DNA from: Halogeometricum rufum
GTDB taxonomy: Archaea; Halobacteriota; Halobacteria; Halobacteriales; Haloferacaceae
DNA: 64,000 nt
Assembly: GCF_900112175.1 (NCBI RefSeq)
Contig: NZ_FOYT01000001.1
Span: 1,240,001 to 1,304,000, forward strand
Reading direction: 5' to 3'
Position numbers and translations under genes: made by a program. The notes beneath the pieces are model-generated. The model worked only from the letters and a program-made list of their open reading frames with translations. It was not told the DNA's origin and made no database searches. Position 1 is the first letter of the stretch. Each line of letters begins with the position of its first letter. Shown piece after piece: positions 17,378 to 25,218 of this stretch.

Positions 17378-17455
17378 GCGCGCGCCCCGGTCGCTCGGCC
17401 CCGTCGCGCCGGCTCGATTCGTGGCGGCTTTGTAGGCGGCCCGTCTTCGAGGCGC

Positions 17456-18178
17456 ATGGCCCGCGACGACCGGCCGCCACTCGACGACGCGGAGACGCCC
17501 CGCGCGACGTACGACCGCATCGCCGAACACTTCTCGTCGACGCGGGAGTATCCGTGGCCCGAAGTCGAGTCGTTCCTCGACGACTACGCCGCGGCGGCGA
17601 GCGAGGCGGCCAGTGCGGACGCGGGGGGACCGGCGCGGGGACTCGACGTCGGGTGTGGCAACGGCCGGCACGCCGAGGCGATGGCCGACCACGTCCCCCG
17701 CGTCGTCGGCCTCGACGCGAGTCGCGGACTCCTCGAACAGGCCCGCGAACGGTCCGCCGAACGCGGGTTCGACGCGGCGTTGGTGCAGGGGGACGCGTCG
17801 TCGCTCCCCCTGTGCGACGACAGCGTCGCCGTCGCCGTCTACGTGGCGACGCTACACCACCTCCGCCCTCGGACGGCGCGCGTGGCGAGCCTGTCCGAAC
17901 TCGCGCGCGTCCTCGCGCCGGGCGGCCGGGCACTCGTCAGCGCGTGGTCCGTCGAACACGACCGGTTCGACGCCGACGAGGGGTTCGACACCACCGTCGA
18001 CTGGACGCTCCCCGGCGGCGAACGCGTCCCGCGCTACTACCACATCTACGACACCGACGAGTTCGCCGCCGACCTCGAGGCGTCGGCGCTCTCCGTCGTC
18101 GAGTCGTTCGTCTCCAGCGGCAACTGCTACGCCGTCGTCGGCCCGGCCGACGAGACGGCGGCGGGCGACGCGTCGTAG
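17456..18178 (+). CDS. SAM-dependent methyltransferase, Trm9/ALKBH8-like
   Basis: A 240-residue class I methyltransferase. SAM motif I is LDVGCGNGRHAEAM (63-76), followed by an acidic LDAS strand end and a VYVATLHHL motif IV region. The N-terminal YDRIAEHFSSTREYPWP (19-35) is the diagnostic opening of the Trm9/ALKBH8 tRNA wobble-uridine methyltransferases, and HHLRPRTARVAS also fits. The likely job is methylation of a tRNA wobble modification, or a related small acceptor. A tRNA gene lies 1.3 kb downstream, but that need not mean anything. The start ATG at 17456 precedes an MARDDRPP tail. Confidence 0.85.
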   Translation: MARDDRPPLDDAETPRATYDRIAEHFSSTREYPWPEVESFLDDYAAAASEAASADAGGPARGLDVGCGNGRHAEAMADHVPRVVGLDASRGLLEQARERSAERGFDAALVQGDASSLPLCDDSVAVAVYVATLHHLRPRTARVASLSELARVLAPGGRALVSAWSVEHDRFDADEGFDTTVDWTLPGGERVPRYYHIYDTDEFAADLEASALSVVESFVSSGNCYAVVGPADETAAGDAS

Positions 18179-18248
18179 CTCGCTGCCCGAACCGTGTTGC
18201 GTGTTACCACGAGACGGCTGGTCGGTTCCGCCGCACTCGGGCTTTGCG

Positions 18249-18256
18249 TTTATGAA
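18249..18256 (+). promoter_or_regulatory. Possible TATA box for the flavoprotein gene
   Basis: TTTATGAA, 33 nt upstream of the ATG at 18282, in otherwise GC-rich DNA. The spacing predicts a very short leader, as is common in haloarchaea. Inferred by eye. Confidence 0.4.
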
Positions 18257-18281
18257 TGCGCGGCGGTAACAGACGGGCAAG

Positions 18282-19355
18282 ATGACTGAGATCGGCGACG
18301 CGGAGGAGTACGAAGTCGTAGTCGTGGGCGGCGGTCCGGCCGGCCTGCAGACGGCGCTCTACACGGCCCGACTGGGCCACGACACGGCGGTCGTCGACCG
18401 CGGCGGCGGCCGCGCGGCGATGATGGTGGACACGCACAACGTCATCGGCGTCACCGAGGACGTTTCCGGCAACGAGTTCCTCCGGACCGCACAGGAGCAG
18501 GTGGAGGAGTACGGCGCGGACGTCCACCGTGACCTCGTGACGGAGGTGACCCGTCTGGACGACGGCCGGTTCCACCTCGTCGGCAACGACGGCGAGTTCG
18601 TCGCCGACCGGGTCGTGTTCGGCGTGGGCTTCAACGACGAACGGCCGAAGCCGCCGCTTCCGCGGACGGGCAAGGGCCTGCACTACTGCCTGCACTGCGA
18701 CGCCTACATGTTCATCGACCGGCCGGTGTTCGTGATGGGCACCGGCGAGGCCGCCGCCCACGTGGCGATGATCATGCTCAACTTCACCGACGAGGTGGAC
18801 GTCCTCCTCCGCGGCGAGCAACGCGAGTGGAGCGACGAGACGGACGAGCGACTCCGCGCACACCCCGTCGACGTGGTCGAAGAGGAGATTACGGGCATGC
18901 GGAAGTCCGACGACGGGTGGCTGGAGGCGTTCGAGTTCGACGACGGCACCGTCCGCAACTACCGCGGCGGCTTCCCGATGTACGGGTCGAACTACAACAC
19001 CAACCTCGCCGAGCAACTCGGCTGCGAAATCAACGACGACGGTACCGTCGCCGTCGCCGAGGACGGCGAGACGAGCGTCGAGGGGGTCTACGCCGTCGGC
19101 GACATCACGCCCGGTCACAACCAGATTCCCGTCGCCATGGGGAAGGGCGCGCAGGCGGGCATCGCCATCCACTACGAACTGCGCGAGTTCCCGCGGAGTC
19201 TGGAGGACGTGCGCGAGAACGGCCCCGTCGGCGCGGACGAGGTGCCCGGACTGGGCGCCCGCATCCGCGCCGCCGCCGAGGAGTTCGAGGAGGCGCGCGC
19301 GCCGCCCATCGAGTCGGCGTCGCCCGAAGCCGAACCGACGGCAGACGACGACTGA
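18282..19355 (+). CDS. Thioredoxin-reductase-like FAD/NAD(P) oxidoreductase
   Basis: A 357-residue two-domain flavoprotein. The FAD loop VVGGGPAGLQTALYTARLG is at residues 11-29. The redox pair is Cys136-Leu-His-Cys139 (HYCLHCDAY), in the position of the CATC site of thioredoxin reductase. The pyridine-nucleotide loop VMGTGEAAAHVAM is shifted from GxGxxA, so cofactor preference is uncertain. The C-terminal FAD motif GVYAVGDITPG is intact, followed by an extra acidic tail of about 50 residues. It probably reduces a thioredoxin or glutaredoxin-like partner; no trx gene is adjacent. Confidence 0.85.
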   Translation: MTEIGDAEEYEVVVVGGGPAGLQTALYTARLGHDTAVVDRGGGRAAMMVDTHNVIGVTEDVSGNEFLRTAQEQVEEYGADVHRDLVTEVTRLDDGRFHLVGNDGEFVADRVVFGVGFNDERPKPPLPRTGKGLHYCLHCDAYMFIDRPVFVMGTGEAAAHVAMIMLNFTDEVDVLLRGEQREWSDETDERLRAHPVDVVEEEITGMRKSDDGWLEAFEFDDGTVRNYRGGFPMYGSNYNTNLAEQLGCEINDDGTVAVAEDGETSVEGVYAVGDITPGHNQIPVAMGKGAQAGIAIHYELREFPRSLEDVRENGPVGADEVPGLGARIRAAAEEFEEARAPPIESASPEAEPTADDD

Positions 19356-19509
19356 CCTCGCGGGTCCAAAGAGTAACACCCTTATTCCGGCGTCGAAAAG
19401 AGAGGAGTGAACGTCGTTCGACTCCGTCTTCGGCGGGGTGAGCGCCAGTGTCACCATCGAACGAAGCGAGGTGGTTACTCGGCGCGCGAGTGAACGACGT
19501 GAACGACGC

Positions 19510-19580
19510 GCGCCGGTGGTCTAGTGGCAGGACCTGAGCCTTCCAAGCTCATGGCCCGGGTTCAAATCCCGGCCGGCGCA
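19510..19580 (+). tRNA. tRNA-Gly (anticodon TCC)
   Basis: A full cloverleaf can be folded: acceptor GCGCCGG/CCGGCGC, anticodon stem TGAGC/GCTCA around loop CTTCCAA (anticodon TCC), T arm CCGGG-TTCAAAT-CCCGG, discriminator A, and a 4-base variable loop. CCA is not encoded and there is no intron. It decodes GGA and possibly GGG glycine codons. Two partial copies of its 3' end follow downstream. Confidence 0.95.
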
Positions 19581-19646
19581 TTTTCCCGAACACCGCGAGC
19601 GAGGAGCGGTAGCGACGAGCGAGCCGTGAGAGAAATGCAACTCGAC

Positions 19647-19709
19647 GGGATTTGAATCAGGGAGCAAATCTTCGATTTGCGACCGTGGTTCACAATCCCG
19701 GCCGGCGCA
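19647..19709 (+). repeat. tRNA-Gly 3'-end remnant, copy A
   Basis: This unit ends with GGTTCACAATCCCGG plus CCGGCGCA, a close copy of the T arm and acceptor 3' strand of the tRNA-Gly gene just upstream (one base changed in the T loop). It begins with GGGATTTGAATC, the reverse complement of the same T-arm sequence, so the unit folds into a long imperfect hairpin. Its centre is a perfect small hairpin, GCAAATC-TTC-GATTTGC (19664-19680). There is no 5' tRNA half, so it cannot be a functional tRNA. Confidence 0.8.
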
Positions 19710-19778
19710 TCTTCTCGCTGAATCACGGCGCGGATCTCTGTCTCCGCGCGACTCGATTCGAGAGTGATGCGGGACAGA

Positions 19779-19849
19779 GGGGTTTGAATCAGGGAGCGTC
19801 GCGAGCGAAGCGAGCAGAGCGACCGTGGTTCCAAATCCCGACCGGCGCA
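19779..19849 (+). repeat. tRNA-Gly 3'-end remnant, copy B
   Basis: A second unit of the same design as copy A, 140 bp further on: GGGGTTTGAATCAGGGAGC at the left, a different central palindrome-like filler (GTCGC...GCGAC), then CGACCGTGGTTC and the T-arm/acceptor end CCAAATCCCGACCGGCGCA. It differs from the intact tRNA by a few bases, so it looks older or relaxed. Left and right borders are shared with copy A and only the filler differs. Confidence 0.8.
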
Positions 19850-20024
19850 TCCGCTGCCGACTTGACCCGCGAGAGACACCTCCTTCCTATCTCTGCAGCG
19901 ACACACGGCCGGGAGAACTGTGAACCCGAGAGGCCCGCGAGCGGAGTCGACGAGAGCTGACGGTGTCGGCAAACTGGTCGATCTGCCGATAGTTCAATGT
20001 AACAGTAGTTCGACACGGTTCTCG
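19850..20024. other. Leader region before the FilR1-type regulator gene
   Basis: No gene recognised. The stretch separates the last tRNA remnant from the regulator start. An A/T-richer segment (19988-20015, including AGTTCAATGTAACAGTAGTT) lies just upstream of the ATG and probably holds its promoter. Confidence 0.4.
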
Positions 20025-20813
20025 ATGGAGCAGGAGTTCTCGGCGGACGCGTTCGACGGCCTGCAGTTCGTCTCGCAGTCGCCGGTGAGAGTCACGTTCA
20101 TGCTGGAGCTTTCCGAAAACGGCCCGATGAGCCGGTGCGACCTCCGCGAGACGGTCGACGCGTCTCGTACCACCGTCTCGCGGAACCTCGACGCACTCGT
20201 AGCGCGCGGGTGGGTCGACGAGGCGGGAGCGACGTACCGGGTGACGCCCGGCGGCGAACTCCGGGCGTCGGCGCTCGAATCGTACCTCTCGACGGCCGAG
20301 GCGGCCGACCGACTGGAACCGTTCTTCCGGTGGTTCCCGATGGACGGCGTCGAGGTGGAGTGGGAGTGGTTCCTCGACGCGGCCGTCTATCCCTCGACGT
20401 CCGCGGACCCCTACGCTCCCGTCGACAGACACGCCGAGCGGTTGGAGACGGCGGAGCGACTGCACGCCCTCCTCCCGGAGGTCGGACTCCGACCGATGCA
20501 GTCCATCGGGCGAGAGCGCGACGACTTCGAACACGAACTGGTCGTCTCCCCGTCCGTCGCGGAGACGCTTCGGAGCGAACGGAAGTACGTCGAGGAACGG
20601 GCCGCTCTCGACGAACGCGGGCGAGTGTCGTTCTACGTGAGCGAGGAGCCGATTCGAACCTACGTCGGCCTGTTCGAGGACGACGTGCAGATCGGCGTCA
20701 GCGACGGGGACGGCGTCCCGCGCGCACTGGTGGAGACGGACGACGAACGCGTCCGTCGGTGGGCGCGCGAGACGTACGACCGTCACCGGAGCGACGCCGA
20801 ACTCCTCTGCTGA
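20025..20813 (+). CDS. Winged-helix transcriptional regulator with FilR1-type domain
   Basis: A 262-residue regulator. Residues 8-85 form a winged helix: RVTFMLELSENGPMSR, then the recognition region VDASRTTVSRNLDALVARGW, and a wing YRVTPGG. The rest (about 110-262) resembles the C-terminal FilR1-like domain common in haloarchaeal HTH proteins, ending SFYVSEEP..YVGLFEDDVQIGV, a likely sensor or dimer part. The ATG at 20025 is preferred; the frame is open 105 nt further upstream into tRNA-remnant DNA. Target genes unknown, though the gas vesicle cluster begins 280 bp downstream. Confidence 0.8.
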   Translation: MEQEFSADAFDGLQFVSQSPVRVTFMLELSENGPMSRCDLRETVDASRTTVSRNLDALVARGWVDEAGATYRVTPGGELRASALESYLSTAEAADRLEPFFRWFPMDGVEVEWEWFLDAAVYPSTSADPYAPVDRHAERLETAERLHALLPEVGLRPMQSIGRERDDFEHELVVSPSVAETLRSERKYVEERAALDERGRVSFYVSEEPIRTYVGLFEDDVQIGVSDGDGVPRALVETDDERVRRWARETYDRHRSDAELLC

Positions 20814-20920
20814 CGGCGCGGGACCGCGTTCGACCCCTGCAGCGCGTGCACGGCGTGCACAGCGTTCGACGAATACACTGACACGGGCACGACCGAAACT
20901 CTCCGTCGGGGGGAGCAAAG

Positions 20921-20939
20921 CGACCGATGCGCTCGGTCG
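20921..20939. terminator. Short perfect hairpin between the regulator and gvpM
   Basis: CGACCGA-TGCGC-TCGGTCG: a 7-bp perfect stem and 5-base loop, in the 282-bp gap between the 3' ends of the convergent regulator and gvp operon. No T-run follows, so a terminator role is only a guess. I see no gene in the rest of this gap (20814-21095); a 66-codon plus-strand frame at 20977 overlaps gvpM and looks spurious. Confidence 0.3.
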
Positions 20940-21095
20940 TGCGACACACTCGCACCCGTACGTCGGACTCGCTGGGGTGCCTGAGTCGACGTGCGGAGCG
21001 ACTGACTGCGACGAAGCGGGTGCCTCACTCGACGAATGGGGTGTCTCGGTCCCGACGGCGACTCCCGACGGGCGGTGGCTTCGGGGCCGCGCCCG

Positions 21096-21344
21096 TCAGG
21101 AGTCCCGGTTCGCTCTCGTTTCTGACCGCCGCCGTTCCTCGCGGAGGCGTTCGTCCCACTCGTCGAACAGGCCGTAGTCCCGCATCGTCGTCATCCCGGC
21201 GAGTGCCGCGCGGAGTTTGATGCCGACGAGCGGGATGTCGGCCACGCTGACGACGATGTCGGCGTCGAGGACGGCACCCTCTTCGAGGAGGACGTCCACG
21301 AGGTCGACGACCGCGTCGTCGTCCGTTGGCGGGTCAGGCTCCAT
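21096..21344 (-). CDS. gvpM: Gas vesicle protein GvpM
   Basis: An 82-residue relative of the major gas vesicle protein GvpA. The core AVVDLVDVLLEEGAVLDADI.. (residues 11-30) and VGIKLRAALAGMTTM match GvpA/J/M, but the helix after the core is charged (WDERLREERRRSE). GvpM and GvpJ are minor, assembly-initiating components in halobacteria. It is the last gene of the minus-strand operon and overlaps gvpL by 11 bp. M rather than J is assigned from its short length and its position after gvpL, as in other haloarchaeal clusters. Confidence 0.9.
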   Translation of the reverse strand: MEPDPPTDDDAVVDLVDVLLEEGAVLDADIVVSVADIPLVGIKLRAALAGMTTMRDYGLFDEWDERLREERRRSETRANRDS

Positions 21345-22254
21345 CGTGGGAGTCCGGAGTCGTCGCGTGAGACGGTTCGTCGGACTCGTCGTCCCCGGTC
21401 GGGGCGCACGCGTCCGGGGCGAACGTGTACGGCGGCCACGGACCCGTGTACCGGACGGACGCGCCGTCCTCGTCGGCTATCGTGTCGAGGAAGTCGCCGA
21501 CGGCGTCGCGTTCGTCCTCGTCCGCGAGGACGGCGAAGCGCGCCGTCGGGGCCGACGACGACTCGGTCAGCGGCGTCTGCGGCGCGTCGCCGAGTTCCTC
21601 CGCCTGGTCGGTCGTCCGTTCGAGTTCCGCGGCGAGTTCGGCCGTTCGCCGTCGCCGGCGCTCCGCGGCGAGTTTCGACACCCGGCGCTCGTACTGTTTC
21701 TCGAGGAGGAACGCGGTGCCGTCGCTGGCGTCGGACAGCCGTTCGTTCAGGTCGGCGAGTTCCTCGTCCTCGTCGGCGAGTGCCTCCGCGAGGGCGTCGC
21801 GGTCCCACTCGACTTCGACGCGGTACTCCCACCGGCCGGACAGGTCGGCGAGCGCTTCGGTGAGAGCGTCCGCGTTCGCCGAGAGCCACGTCCGAATCGT
21901 CTCGTCGTCGCCGCGGACGACGGTGTCGAACCGGAACGGCACGGGCGTTCCGAACGCCTCACCGGCCGCTTCGACGGCCGCCTGATGGTCGTACAGCCAC
22001 TCGCGCACCTCTCCGGGCGCGTCGGACTCGTACGGTTCGGCTCGGTCGTGGACGACGGCGGAGAGCGACTCGACCGAGACGACGGAGAGGTCGGCACCGG
22101 CCACGCCGTCGGCGTCGAAGGCCGCCGCCGCGTCGTCGTCGCGGGGGACGACGCAGTAGACGTAGCGACCGGTGTCGTCGCCGCTGATGGTCTCGTCGTC
22201 GGTGATGGTGTCGTCGCCGTCGTCTGTCCGCCGGCGCTCTCCGGCGTCGTTCAT
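21334..22254 (-). CDS. gvpL: Gas vesicle protein GvpL (GvpF/L family)
   Basis: A 306-residue GvpF/GvpL-family protein. Recognisable blocks are GRYVYCVVP near residue 29, [33 protein letters not shown], and the C-terminal [13 protein letters not shown], which matches the TGPWAPYNF ending of GvpF in the same cluster. A central coiled-coil-like Arg/Glu region (175-215) and acidic termini are halophilic features. GvpL is an essential accessory protein that contacts several other Gvp proteins in halobacteria. It overlaps gvpK by 4 bp and gvpM by 11 bp, implying translational coupling. Confidence 0.92.
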   Translation of the reverse strand: MNDAGERRRTDDGDDTITDDETISGDDTGRYVYCVVPRDDDAAAAFDADGVAGADLSVVSVESLSAVVHDRAEPYESDAPGEVREWLYDHQAAVEAAGEAFGTPVPFRFDTVVRGDDETIRTWLSANADALTEALADLSGRWEYRVEVEWDRDALAEALADEDEELADLNERLSDASDGTAFLLEKQYERRVSKLAAERRRRRTAELAAELERTTDQAEELGDAPQTPLTESSSAPTARFAVLADEDERDAVGDFLDTIADEDGASVRYTGPWPPYTFAPDACAPTGDDESDEPSHATTPDSHDGA

Positions 22255-22580
22255 CGCTGCTCACCTCGCTCGTCCACGGCCGTCTCTCCCCGTTCGTCCC
22301 GCTCGACCTGCCGAATCGCGTCGGTGACGAGCGAATCGAGGTCGCCGCGGAGTTGGTCCACCTGCTCGTCCACCTCTTGGTCCTCTTTCAGACGTTCCAG
22401 GTCCGCCTCGAGGGCGGCGAGGTGGCTCCCGAGCCGTTCGACCTCCTCGTCGGAGAGTCGCCCGGACTCCATCCGCCTGACGGCCTCGCGTTCGAGCGCG
22501 TCGACCAGTATCTCGACGACGGCGACGACGACGGCGGTGAGACCGTTCGCGCCGCTCTCGTCCACCTCGACGGTCGTCAT
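22251..22580 (-). CDS. gvpK: Gas vesicle protein GvpK
   Basis: A 109-residue GvpK-family protein: [28 protein letters not shown] (residues 13-40) is the conserved helix, followed by [17 protein letters not shown]. It is essential for gas vesicle formation in halobacteria and cytosolic; its exact role is unknown. The gene overlaps gvpJ and gvpL by 4 bp on each side. The acidic C-terminal extension is typical of haloarchaeal versions. Confidence 0.93.
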   Translation of the reverse strand: MTTVEVDESGANGLTAVVVAVVEILVDALEREAVRRMESGRLSDEEVERLGSHLAALEADLERLKEDQEVDEQVDQLRGDLDSLVTDAIRQVERDERGETAVDERGEQR

Positions 22581-23074
22581 CCGTCTCCCTCCTCGTCCTG
22601 CGCCCGTGGCGTCGATTTCTCGCTCGATTGGGCCGACTCGGACTCGTCCCCAGAGGACTCGGCTGCGTCGTCGTCCTTCGACGCGTCACCGTCCTCCGAG
22701 GCGTCGTCGTTCCCGCCGGTCGTCCCGTCGCTCTCGCCGGGTGCTTCCTCGCTCCCGTCGGACTCTTCGTCGACTTCGGAGTAGTCGCCGGTGGGCGACA
22801 GTTCCGGGTTCGCCGCCGGCGTCACCTGCCGGTTCCGACGGCGTTCGCTCGCCGCCTCGACGGCCTCCATGTCGGTGCCGGACGGGAACTCCAGCCCGTA
22901 CTGGGACGCCGTCTCGAACGACGCGATGGCCGCCCGGAGCTTGATGCCCAGCAACTCCGTCTCGCCGACGGAGACGACGATGTCGGCGTTGATGACGACC
23001 CCCTTGTCGAGGAGCAGTTCGACCACGTCGGCCAGGCTGTCGGAGTCCCGCCCCGGTTGGACCGGGTCAGGCAT
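22577..23074 (-). CDS. gvpJ: Gas vesicle protein GvpJ with long acidic tail
   Basis: A 165-residue GvpA/J/M-family protein. The conserved core spans about residues 12-62 ([20 protein letters not shown].. and [21 protein letters not shown]). From about residue 85 onward it is a low-complexity tail of Asp, Glu and Ser with almost no hydrophobics; halobacterial GvpJ is nearer 100-115 residues. The ATG at 23074 overlaps the upstream gene's stop; a GTG six bases earlier is possible. The tail probably adds solubility or a binding surface for partners during nucleation. Confidence 0.9.
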   Translation of the reverse strand: MPDPVQPGRDSDSLADVVELLLDKGVVINADIVVSVGETELLGIKLRAAIASFETASQYGLEFPSGTDMEAVEAASERRRNRQVTPAANPELSPTGDYSEVDEESDGSEEAPGESDGTTGGNDDASEDGDASKDDDAAESSGDESESAQSSEKSTPRAQDEEGDG

Positions 23075-23903
23075 CGTCACCCTCGTACTCGTCGAACCGG
23101 CTCCCGTAGACGCGCGTTCGGTTCGGCGCGGAGGAGTACTTCGTCTCCCGTGGGACCGTCGAGTACTTCACGTCGACGGAACTCCGCGTCTCCGTCGAGG
23201 CCAGCGTCGAGGCGGCCGTCGGGTTCCGCGAACTCGGCTGCTCGGCCGATTCGGTGCGCCGTTCGTTCTCCTCGCGCATGCGAGCGAGTTGGTGGTGGAC
23301 TTCGATCAGTCCCCGTCGGAACTGTTCGACGCTGTCTGCGAGTTGGGACTGAATCGCCGTTTCGTAGGCTTGGTCGGGTACGTTCACGTCGTCGTCACCT
23401 GTATCGAGCGTCTGCTCCGCGCCGAAGTCGACGTCGAAGTCGTCGTCCTCCTCGTCGTCGTCGGTCAGGTCCGAGACGAGGCCGTCGTCGTCTCCGTCCC
23501 CGTCGTCGTCGCCGACGTCGTCCACCGCGTCTTCGAGTTCGCGCTTGTTGCGCCACGCGTCGCGAACGTCGACGGACCCCCAGAGTTCGGCGAGGTCGAC
23601 GACGGCGAGGAGTTTCCGGAGTCGAATCGCCTCGTCGGGATCGCCGTTTACGACCGCTTCGGGGAGGTTCTCCTCGACGACGAGTTCGTCCAACTCGTCT
23701 TCGTCTATCGCCGCGGGGAGTTCCGAGAGGTCCATCGTCTCCAGCAGTTCTATCGCCTCCTCGGCCACGGTCTGGATGTCGGCTATCAGTTCCTCCAGGT
23801 CGGTGTCCGGGTCGTCCCCGGCGAGGTAGTCGAGGGCGTCCTCGCTCGCCCGGAGCGAATCCACGACCAGCGCCGAGACGGCGTCGTCGGAGTCGTCGCT
23901 CAT
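23067..23903 (-). CDS. Gas-vesicle-cluster protein of unknown family, 278 aa
   Basis: A 278-residue protein between gvpG and gvpJ, where haloarchaea normally carry gvpH and gvpI. It does not look like the Hsp20-type GvpH. Residues 1-127 are acidic and helical, with repeated hydrophobic-acidic blocks (LAGDDPDTDLEELIADI; MDLSELPAAIDEDELDEL; VVDLAELWGSVDV). Residues 129-160 are nearly all Asp/Glu/Gly. Residues 178-215 form a helix (LADSVEQFRRGLIEVHHQL), and the end is a Ser/Thr/Arg/Tyr tail (VPRETKYSSAPNRTRVYGSRF). It overlaps both neighbours by 4-8 bp, so it is part of the operon. It may be a fusion or replacement of gvpH/gvpI; I do not assign a letter. Confidence 0.75.
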   Translation of the reverse strand: MSDDSDDAVSALVVDSLRASEDALDYLAGDDPDTDLEELIADIQTVAEEAIELLETMDLSELPAAIDEDELDELVVEENLPEAVVNGDPDEAIRLRKLLAVVDLAELWGSVDVRDAWRNKRELEDAVDDVGDDDGDGDDDGLVSDLTDDDEEDDDFDVDFGAEQTLDTGDDDVNVPDQAYETAIQSQLADSVEQFRRGLIEVHHQLARMREENERRTESAEQPSSRNPTAASTLASTETRSSVDVKYSTVPRETKYSSAPNRTRVYGSRFDEYEGDDA

Positions 23904-24151
23904 CGCTGCACGACCACCTTGTCGCTGAGGCGTTCGCGGGCGCGTTCGGCCGCCTCCAGTTCGGCTTCGAGTTCGGCCCGCCGACGTTCGTACTCCTCGT
24001 CGGACAGTTCGCCCAGTTCGTACAGCAGTTGGTTCTCCTTGATGTCGCTCCGGACGGATTCGGGGTCGTACATCTCTTGGACGGCCAGCGAGTGCAGGAC
24101 GTCCACGACGTTTCGGAACGGCCAGAGGAAGATATCGTCGAGGAGGAACAT
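23900..24151 (-). CDS. gvpG: Gas vesicle protein GvpG
   Basis: An 83-residue GvpG-family protein: FLLDDIFLWPFRNVVDVLHSL (residues 2-22, quoted in parts FLLDDIFLWPF and VVDVLHSLA) is the family signature. An amphipathic coiled-coil helix follows (LSDEEYERRRAELEAELEAA). GvpG is an essential minor assembly protein. The start at 24151 has an upstream AGGAGG-like sequence inside the end of gvpF, and the gvpF stop lies 2 bp before it. It overlaps the following unknown gene by 4 bp. Confidence 0.92.
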   Translation of the reverse strand: MFLLDDIFLWPFRNVVDVLHSLAVQEMYDPESVRSDIKENQLLYELGELSDEEYERRRAELEAELEAAERARERLSDKVVVQR

Positions 24152-24153
24152 CG

Positions 24154-24777
24154 TCACTGGGCCTCTATCTCGATGTCGACGAAGTTGTACGGCGCCCACG
24201 GACCCGTGTAGTCGACCGTCACGTCGGGATACTGGTCTTCGAGGTCGGCGACGGCGTCGCCGAACGCGTCCCGTTCGTCGGCGTCGACGAGGTACGACCG
24301 GTTGAACAGGAGGCGGTCGGAGTAGAGGTCGTTCTCCGCCTCGCTCTCGCTCACCGCGGTCAGTTGGCCGGAGACGTCGTCAGCGACGGTCTCTCGGTCG
24401 AGCGTCGAGTCCTCGTCGACGACGAGTTTCACACCCAGTTCGACGGAGTCGTCGACGTCCATGAGCGCTTTGCGGAAGGCGCGCCGGCCGCCGCGCATGA
24501 CGCTCTTCAGCGTCCGTGCGCTCTTGAACGTCATCCCGAACTGCATCGGGACGACCGCCCGGCCGTCGCCCTCGGTCATCACCGCTCTGAGCACCTCGTC
24601 GTGTGCCCGCGAGTTCTCGTCCGTCTGCTCGACGTCCATGTCGTCGATCGGGGTCACGACCGCCGAGAGCGACCGGTACGTCACGGTCTCGACCGGACTC
24701 TCACCCTCGACGCCCTCCATCTCCAACTCGAAGTCCTCCGCGTCGACGACACCGTACACGTACAACTGAGTGCTCAT
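24154..24777 (-). CDS. gvpF: Gas vesicle protein GvpF
   Basis: A 207-residue GvpF/L-family protein, first gene of the minus-strand operon. It opens MSTQLYVYGVV and has the family blocks HDEVLRAVMTEGDGRAVVPMQFG, here at about residues 58-80, and a C-terminal TGPWAPYNFVDI. GvpF binds GvpA monomers in halobacteria and probably keeps them from aggregating until assembly. The ATG at 24777 is chosen over an upstream in-frame ATG at 24837, because the longer form would cover the divergent promoter region. Confidence 0.93.
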   Translation of the reverse strand: MSTQLYVYGVVDAEDFELEMEGVEGESPVETVTYRSLSAVVTPIDDMDVEQTDENSRAHDEVLRAVMTEGDGRAVVPMQFGMTFKSARTLKSVMRGGRRAFRKALMDVDDSVELGVKLVVDEDSTLDRETVADDVSGQLTAVSESEAENDLYSDRLLFNRSYLVDADERDAFGDAVADLEDQYPDVTVDYTGPWAPYNFVDIEIEAQ

Positions 24778-24926
24778 AATGAGGGTTGACGGACGATTCG
24801 ACCGAGATAATTGTATAGCTTGTGGCTCTTCGAACAAACTTCCGAACGTATCGAATCGACTGAAATTAATTTTTTATTTCTCGATGGCCGAATGATTAAA
24901 TAACGTCACCCAACGACTCGGTTACG
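24778..24926. promoter_or_regulatory. Divergent gas vesicle promoter region
   Basis: This 149-bp A/T-rich gap lies between gvpF (minus) and gvpA (plus). Toward gvpA, GATTAAATAA at about 24891-24900 is a good TATA box 27-36 nt before the ATG, predicting a nearly leaderless transcript. Toward gvpF, CTATACAATTATC read on the minus strand (about 24809-24821) is the best TATA. I see no clear match to the TGAAACGG-type GvpE activator element, and no gvpE or gvpD gene is in the window. Confidence 0.55.
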
Positions 24927-25205
24927 ATGCCAGCAGATAGTCCGGATGGCTCTAGTTTGGCGGACGTACTGGACAGAATCCTCGACAAGGGTATCGTCAT
25001 CGACATTTGGGCGCGCGTGTCGGTGGTCGGTATCGAGATACTGACCGTCGAGGCACGAATCGTGGCCGCCTCTGTCGACACCTTCCTGACCTACGCGTCA
25101 GAGATGGCGAAGATAGAGAAGGCCAGTCAGGGGGACCTCGAAGATCTCAAGGAGATCGAGATCGGGACCGCGAACCCCCGCCTGACCGAGCAGAACCCCT
25201 CGTAA
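24927..25205 (+). CDS. gvpA: Major gas vesicle structural protein GvpA
   Basis: A 92-residue GvpA, the hydrophobic protein that forms the ribbed shell of the gas vesicle. The highly conserved core is intact: [39 protein letters not shown] and [12 protein letters not shown]. The C-terminal tail (about residues 68-92) is polar and differs from the Halobacterium form, where the tail is Ala/Glu/Pro-rich. It lies 13 bp before gvpO on the same strand. No gvpC follows, so the shell probably lacks the usual outer strengthening protein unless gvpC is elsewhere. Confidence 0.97.
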   Translation: MPADSPDGSSLADVLDRILDKGIVIDIWARVSVVGIEILTVEARIVAASVDTFLTYASEMAKIEKASQGDLEDLKEIEIGTANPRLTEQNPS

Positions 25206-25218
25206 CTGAGGTCACACC

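Noticed and set aside
14993-17692. An 899-codon open frame antisense to the pilB/pilC genes, and a similar 649-codon frame at 13360-15309
   Set aside because: These frames lie exactly antisense to genes with clear Walker and T2SSF motifs, have Arg/His/Asp-shuffled composition with no domain, and arise from GC bias at third positions.
19521-19972. Minus-strand frames over tRNA-Gly and its remnants containing CAGRDLEPRS/AGRDLNPG-type peptides
   Set aside because: These are reverse translations of tRNA T-arm DNA, a well-known source of false proteins. No independent coding signal is seen.
24778-24926. A GvpE-type upstream activating element in the gvpA promoter
   Set aside because: I looked for TGAAACGG-n4-TGAACCAA and found only loose CGAAC words; without a gvpE gene nearby this is not supportable.
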